Shown piece after piece: positions 51,472 to 55,196 of a stretch of 55,196 bases of DNA. Position 1 is the stretch's first letter. Each line of letters starts with the position of its first letter. The translations under genes and the position numbers were made by a program. The DNA is taken from contig JAFDZV010000041.1 of assembly GCA_018266795.1 (NCBI GenBank), positions 1 to 55,196 of the forward strand, in the 5' to 3' direction. The notes under the pieces are model-generated. The model searched no databases. It saw only the letters and a program-made list of their open reading frames with translations, and was not told where the DNA came from. Origin of the DNA: Bacteroidota bacterium (GTDB lineage: Bacteria; Bacteroidota; Ignavibacteria; OLB7).

Positions 51472-52110
51472 ATGAACATCCGATTGCTTATGCTGTGCGC
51501 GGCGGCTGCGCTCTGCGCATATGCCTCCGCGCATGCCCAGCAACGGGACAGTTCCCTCCGGGCGGAGTACGACGCGCTCGTGGAGCGGCTGAAGCACAAC
51601 GATACCACGGTGGATTTCGCCTCGATGCGCCGCCTGCTCAGCAAGGTGAACCCGGCCGCGGTCACGGGCGGGATGCTGCTGCATAAACCGATCCTGGACG
51701 CCCTGCAGGATCGCGACATGAAGCGCACCTACCGGTTGGCGTTGGAAGCGATCGACAGGAACTATCTGGACGTCCGCGCGCACATCCTCGCCTCCATCGC
51801 CGCGCACAAGCTGGGGAACGACAGCGCATGGAAGCATCATCGCTTCGTCTTCGGAGGGATCATCCGATCGATCCTCGGTTCCGGCGACGGCGAGACGCCG
51901 GAGACTGCGTACGAGGTGATCTCCGTCGACGAGGAGTATGCAACACTCAGTGCGCTCGGGCTGGAGCCGCGCGGGCAGAGCATCGACCACGACGCCGGGC
52001 ATACCCTCGATGTATTGAAGGCGATGAACCCGGATACGAAGGCCGTCAGGAAGATCTACTTCAATGCGGACATCGTGCTCGAGAACGAGCGCCGCGCTAT
52101 CGAACAGTAG
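51472..52110 (+). CDS. Exported DUF4919-family protein
   Basis: The 212-residue protein starts at the ATG at 51472 (MNIRLLMLCAAAALCAYA) and has a signal peptide (cleavage AHA-Q). The mature part follows DUF4919: 'LRAEYDALVERL', 'LDALQDRDMKRTYRLALEAIDRNYLDVRAHILASIAAHKLGNDSAWKHHRFVFGGI', then the signature GDGETPETAYEVISVDEEYATLSALGLEPRGQS, nearly identical in style to Bacteroidota members. Function unknown; probably periplasmic. It lies 55 bases after the propeller gene, so an operon is possible. Confidence 0.88.
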   Translation: MNIRLLMLCAAAALCAYASAHAQQRDSSLRAEYDALVERLKHNDTTVDFASMRRLLSKVNPAAVTGGMLLHKPILDALQDRDMKRTYRLALEAIDRNYLDVRAHILASIAAHKLGNDSAWKHHRFVFGGIIRSILGSGDGETPETAYEVISVDEEYATLSALGLEPRGQSIDHDAGHTLDVLKAMNPDTKAVRKIYFNADIVLENERRAIEQ

Positions 52111-52184
52111 ATCGCATCGCGACATTCACGAACGTCCGCACATGCGAGCGACGCTACGCTCCGACACTTCATTCCTCACAATCG

Positions 52185-52661
52185 ATGAACAACGATTCTC
52201 ATACATCCGGCACTGCGTCCGCATCCAACGCGGAGGCCGTAGGCGAGATCTACCGGAAGCTGCTCGATGCATGGAACCGCAGGAGCGCCGCAGGCATGGC
52301 GGAGCTGTTCGAAGTCGACGGCAACGTGGTTGGCTTCGACGGCAGCCCGGTAAACGGGCGCGGAGAGATCGAATCCACGATGGCGGCGATCTTTGCCAAC
52401 CATCCTACGGGAGCCTATGTCGCGAAGATCAGGGAGGTTCGCCTTCCCCTGCCTGGGGTCGGCATAGTGCGCGCGATCGTGGGAATGGTTCCGCAGGACG
52501 GCACCGATATCAATCCCGCAGTGAACGCAATTCAAACTCTCGTGGCAGTACGGCACGATGACGGATGGCGAATCGCTCTGTTTCAGAACACCCCGGCACA
52601 ATTCCACGGCCGTCCCGAAATGGTTGCACAGATAACCGCCGAGCTGCGCGAGTTGTTGTAG
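52185..52661 (+). CDS. SgcJ/EcaC-family (SnoaL-like) protein
   Basis: The 158-residue protein starts at the ATG at 52185 (MNNDSHTSGT). After a variable start the NTF2-like fold begins with GEIYRKLLDAWNRRSAAGMAELFEVDGNVVGFDGSPVNGRGEIESTMAAIF. It continues with 'VAKIREVRLPLPGVGIVRAIVGMVPQDG' and ends with 'QTLVAVRHDDGWRIALFQNTPAQFHGRP', the SgcJ/EcaC signature. Members were first seen in antibiotic gene clusters and are widespread; most have no proven substrate. It is cytoplasmic and stands 75 bases after the DUF4919 gene. Confidence 0.88.
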   Translation: MNNDSHTSGTASASNAEAVGEIYRKLLDAWNRRSAAGMAELFEVDGNVVGFDGSPVNGRGEIESTMAAIFANHPTGAYVAKIREVRLPLPGVGIVRAIVGMVPQDGTDINPAVNAIQTLVAVRHDDGWRIALFQNTPAQFHGRPEMVAQITAELRELL

Positions 52662-52796
52662 GAACCGAAGAGCATCGGGCAATGCGGGCATGGGATATCG
52701 CCCGCGTCGCCGCACGTTGTATGGTTTCAATTCTCTTCACTACATGTCTCCGGAAGGGGGCATCTATCTATCCATATCATCATTGGAGTTACCGTA

Positions 52797-53069
52797 ATGT
52801 TCGAGTACAGAGTTGTTCCGTTCACTGGAACCATCAAAGGGAAGGGATCGATCAGCGACGTGAGTGCGCGGTTGCAGGAGGAGATCAACAGGCAGTCACA
52901 GGAGGGGTGGGAGTTCTATCAACTTGGAAGCATCAACATCGAAGTGAAGCCCGGATGTCTCGGCGGAATGCTCGGCGCCAAGACACTCTCCTTCCCGCAG
53001 GACCAGATCGTGTTCAGGCGTGATGCTCCCAAGGTCCTGGAGGCCGAGTCGGCAGGGAGCACACTCTAG
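52797..53069 (+). CDS. DUF4177-like small protein
   Basis: This 90-residue protein starts at the ATG at 52797 after TTGGAG. It begins MFEYRVVPFTG and has a central helix 'RLQEEINRQSQEGWEFYQLGSINIEV', the 'LN..G.EGWE' helix-strand of DUF4177. A Gly-rich turn (GCLGGMLGAK) is followed by a final strand DQIVFRRD. The family is found in many bacteria and phages; function is unknown. No signal peptide. Confidence 0.82.
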   Translation: MFEYRVVPFTGTIKGKGSISDVSARLQEEINRQSQEGWEFYQLGSINIEVKPGCLGGMLGAKTLSFPQDQIVFRRDAPKVLEAESAGSTL

Positions 53070-53400
53070 ACACTGTCCGATAAGGGGTTGGTGAGCCGGT
53101 CGTAGGCGATCGGTGACCTGACAAGGCACACGAGCCAGGCATGGCGGTACTTCGGCGAGCGAGTGCTACGCGGCCACGGATGCTCAGACACCGCAATCCG
53201 GCCCGAACAAGATTGCCAGACAGAACCTAGCCCACGGAACATTCGGCGGAATGCCCCGTGCTGCTTCACATGCATGCGGGCAGCCGGGGCAGTCCGCCGG
53301 GATTTGTCAACGGAAGGAACGGATCCGCGGCGCACCGCCTGCACCCGGAGCCTCTGCGCATTCGTCCCTATCGCTATCGCTCCATCCCCCGGTACTGCAC
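53070..53400. other. Intergenic region with a possible gene remnant
   Basis: On the minus strand (about 53066-53170) a frame reads SPKYRHAWLVCLVRSPIAYDRLTNPLSDSV and then stops. Its composition is less shadow-like than its surroundings and has the feel of a transposase tail, but I cannot match it to a family. Nothing else is seen in these 331 bases. Confidence 0.3.
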
Positions 53401-54045
53401 ATGAACAGAGTTGACGAGGCCACACGCACGAGCTACGATACGTTGGCAGCAACGTATGTGGAACGCATCTACAACGAGCTGAACGGCAAGCCGCTGGACC
53501 GCCATCTGCTGAACCGCTTCGCAGAGGAGTTGTGCGGCCGGGGTCCGGTTGCCGACGTGGGTTGCGGCCCCGGACATGTAGCCCGCTATCTGCACGAACG
53601 CGGTGCGGAGATGATCGGCATGGATCTCTCGCCGGCGATGATCGAACATGCGCGGCGGTTGAACCCCGGCATCGAGTTCCGATGCGCCGATATGCGCGCG
53701 CTCGATCTCCCGTCCGGTGCGCTCGCCGGCATCGCGGCATTCTACTCTCTGATCCATATCCCGGAGCAGGAGATGATCGCGACGCTGCGCGAGTTCCACC
53801 GTGTGCTTGCTCCCGGCGGCCTGTTGCAGACGGCGTTTCATTGCGGCGATCACACGATGCATGTGGACGAACTGTGGGGCCATCCGGTCTCGCTCGATTT
53901 TCGTTTCCTGGATCCGGCTGCGATGATCCACGATCTTGGGGAGGCCGGCTTTCGGGTGATAGAATCGGTGGAGCGCGAACCCTACCCTGATGCAGAACAT
54001 CCAAGCCGCCGCTGCTATCTGCTTGCCAGAGCACTGCCGGCATGA
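53401..54045 (+). CDS. Class I SAM-dependent methyltransferase
   Basis: The 214-residue protein starts at the ATG at 53401 (MNRVDEATRTSYDTLAATYVERI). Motif I is VADVGCGPGHVARYLHERG (residues about 50-68), followed by the acidic motif II GMDLSPAMIEHARRLNPGIEFRCADMRALDLP and motif IV AFYSLIHIP. The C-terminal 'LREFHRVLAPGGLLQTAFH' is the usual post-motif strand. It is a Methyltransf_25/11-type enzyme; the acceptor is unknown. The 331-base gap before it holds no gene; it is followed by the TPR-like gene. Confidence 0.93.
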   Translation: MNRVDEATRTSYDTLAATYVERIYNELNGKPLDRHLLNRFAEELCGRGPVADVGCGPGHVARYLHERGAEMIGMDLSPAMIEHARRLNPGIEFRCADMRALDLPSGALAGIAAFYSLIHIPEQEMIATLREFHRVLAPGGLLQTAFHCGDHTMHVDELWGHPVSLDFRFLDPAAMIHDLGEAGFRVIESVEREPYPDAEHPSRRCYLLARALPA

Positions 54046-54153
54046 TTGTGCCGCACCCGAGGCACGGCCTGCCGGTGAAACCGGGCCTCAACGGAGAGCC
54101 TCCGAAGGCTGCATCAAACGAGATTCGTAGTAGATTCGCGATGTACGGCCGGT

Positions 54154-54612
54154 ATGGAATCGAAATCTGTGACGTCCATGGATCCGAACAACCACGTTGT
54201 AAAGCTTTGCGCCGAGGGAATGCGCGCCGAAGGGGATGGAAGAATGGATGATGCACGGGCGCTCTTCGCACAGGCATGGGACGCCTGCACCGACGACTTC
54301 GAAGCGTGCATTGCAGCGCACTATGTTGCGCGCCATCAGCAGAGCCCCGAGGAAACGCTGTACTGGAACGTGATGTCGCTGGAGCACGCGAACCGTGTGG
54401 CCGACGAGAGCGTACGCGGCTTCTATCCGTCGCTCTATCTGAATATCGGCCACTCGCACGAACAGCTCGGCGATCACGCCGAAGCCGGCAGGTTCTTCGA
54501 TCTCGCACTCTCCTGTGCGGAGAATGTGCCGGACGGACGGTACGGCACGATTGTACGCAACGGCATTGCCAACGGGCAGCAACGTGTACGTGATGCTGCG
54601 GGTGAACCATAA
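54154..54612 (+). CDS. TPR-like small protein
   Basis: This 152-residue protein may start at 54154 or, more family-like, at the Met nine codons on (MDPNNHVVKLC, 54178); neither has a clear ribosome-binding site. It is all-helical, with tetratricopeptide-like pairs: 'LCAEGMRAEGDGRMDDARALFAQAWDACTDDFEACIAAHYVARHQ' and 'LYLNIGHSHEQLGDHAEAGRFFDLALSCAENVP'. A conserved AHYVARHQ phrase marks this group, which databases often label as rRNA methyltransferase without cause, because no SAM motif is present. A protein-binding role is likely. Confidence 0.82.
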   Translation: MESKSVTSMDPNNHVVKLCAEGMRAEGDGRMDDARALFAQAWDACTDDFEACIAAHYVARHQQSPEETLYWNVMSLEHANRVADESVRGFYPSLYLNIGHSHEQLGDHAEAGRFFDLALSCAENVPDGRYGTIVRNGIANGQQRVRDAAGEP

Positions 54613-54721
54613 CGGCACGCCAGCAGCAGAAAGACTCTCCCGTCGGATATCCAGACATTCCCCTCCCCAACTCCAGAATAGAACGGCCGCTCCTCATCAT
54701 CGTAGTGAAGGAGAATCCATC

Positions 54722-55075
54722 ATGCCGATGGAGATCATTCTGTTGATTGCCCTGTTGCCGGCGCTGCTCCGGAGGCTCTCCGGCCGGGAGTATCCGGACG
54801 CGTGGCTGCCGGCAGCGATACACCCTCGTGCCCGCACCGCACAGGTTCTCACGCCTCGCGTACTGCATCCCGCATGCACACGCGCGGCCGGCGAACCGAT
54901 GCCGTTCCGCGGCAGCCCCGCCACTCCCCTTCCACTCCGTTCACCGATCCGGATCCCCATCGTCGCGCCGAACCGACGGTCCGGCAACCGTTGCCGGACT
55001 CGAGATATATCGCATGCATGCCCAGCGCATGCTTTGTCGCAATGGACATGTTCGTCAATCAGGCACACGGACTAG
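54722..55075 (+). CDS. Doubtful 117-residue open frame
   Basis: The ATG at 54722 has an excellent GAAGGAGAATCCATC leader and starts MPMEIILLIALLPALLRRLSG, a credible short membrane helix. Beyond residue 35 the chain turns Pro/Arg/Thr-rich with no conserved feature, and a 21-bp palindrome (54979-54999) lies inside it. It may be a real small membrane protein that ends early in another strain, or a chance frame. Confidence 0.35.
   Translation: MPMEIILLIALLPALLRRLSGREYPDAWLPAAIHPRARTAQVLTPRVLHPACTRAAGEPMPFRGSPATPLPLRSPIRIPIVAPNRRSGNRCRTRDISHACPAHALSQWTCSSIRHTD
54979..54999. promoter_or_regulatory. 21-bp palindrome upstream of the H1-like gene
   Basis: GTCCGGCAAC and GTTGCCGGAC are perfect 10-bp arms around one base. 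It lies 90 bases before the start at 55090. As DNA it is a good dimer-binding site; as RNA it would form a 9-bp stem with a CCG loop. Confidence 0.5.
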
Positions 55076-55089
55076 GAGCCAGAAACATC

Positions 55090-55196
55090 ATGACCAGAAC
55101 AAGCACTCAGAAATCCAGCTCTGGCAAGAGCAGCGCCGCACGGAAGACATCCGCAAAGAAGAAGACGCCGGCAAAGGCGCCCGCGAAGAAGGCACC
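55090..55196 (+). CDS. Histone-H1-like basic protein, 3' end cut by window edge
   Basis: From the ATG at 55090, preceded by AGGAGCC, 35 codons run to the window edge without a stop. The visible chain (MTRTSTQKSSSGKSS, then AARKTSAKKKTPAKAPAKKA) is Lys/Ala/Pro/Ser-rich, with the AKK and PAKA repeats of bacterial histone-H1-like proteins (HC1/HC2 type) and of basic tails on other DNA-binding proteins. It would bind DNA non-specifically. Whether a folded domain follows cannot be seen. Confidence 0.7.
   Translation, partial: MTRTSTQKSSSGKSSAARKTSAKKKTPAKAPAKKA

Noticed and set aside
1-55196. CRISPR arrays, tRNA or rRNA genes, intact insertion sequences
   Set aside because: I looked for regularly spaced direct repeats, cloverleaf T-arms and transposases and found none I could support.

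Overview
This is a 55 kb, GC-rich, gene-dense chromosomal window with no rRNA, tRNA, CRISPR array, prophage or intact insertion sequence that I can see. Several large secreted proteins end in a type IX secretion (T9SS)-style sorting tail, with an 'NP(N/V)P..G' start and a final Ig-like strand pair. This points to the Bacteroidota/Chlorobiota side of the FCB group. Most genes have a clear purine-rich Shine-Dalgarno sequence (GGAGG, GGAGAA), which is unlike typical Bacteroidia. A Kapabacteria/Ignavibacteria-like lineage fits best, but this is inference from style and not a phylogeny.

Layout. 1-8.1 kb: three exported surface proteins (a higher-order tyrosine-rich repeat protein cut by the left edge, a 1357-residue DUF11 protein with a sorting tail, and a beta-propeller protein with a sorting tail). 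8.5-19.5 kb: small single genes, including a DUF262/DUF1524 (GmrSD-type) nuclease, a TfoX-like protein, a DUF2628 membrane protein, an archaemetzincin-like lipoprotein, a Bax-inhibitor-1 family protein, a DUF1573 protein, a GNAT acetyltransferase, an exported cystatin-domain protein, a VOC protein, a uracil-DNA-glycosylase family protein and DUF6882. 19.7-25.2 kb: another secreted propeller, a tandem pair of streptogramin-lyase-like propellers and a DUF2721 protein. 25.2-35.8 kb: an FAD-linked lactone-oxidase-like enzyme, a Bor-like lipoprotein, a sulfatase, a BNR-propeller T9SS cargo and several small membrane proteins. 36.1-45.4 kb: an ECF sigma factor with a SnoaL-like tail, an SRPBCC protein, a nucleic-acid cluster (Toprim/primase core, DEDDh exonuclease, zinc ribbon, nucleotidyltransferase), then redox and DinB proteins. 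46.0-55.2 kb: a GH2 glycosidase, a PPOX protein, a secreted propeller, DUF4919, SgcJ/EcaC, DUF4177, a methyltransferase, a TPR-like protein and the start of a histone-H1-like gene cut by the right edge.

Genes mostly stand alone with their own ribosome-binding sites. The clearest operons are the Toprim/exonuclease pair (ATGA overlap), the two membrane genes at 33.1-34.3 kb and the two propeller paralogues at 22.0-24.5 kb. The window reads as an accessory, secretion-heavy region with many single-domain stress or detoxification proteins.

The most unusual signals are a dispersed roughly 66-bp intergenic element with inverted ends (four clear copies and one probable copy), the archaemetzincin-like lipoprotein and the cystatin-like protein, the Toprim-DEDDh-zinc ribbon-nucleotidyltransferase cluster, and several strong palindromes in front of or between genes.
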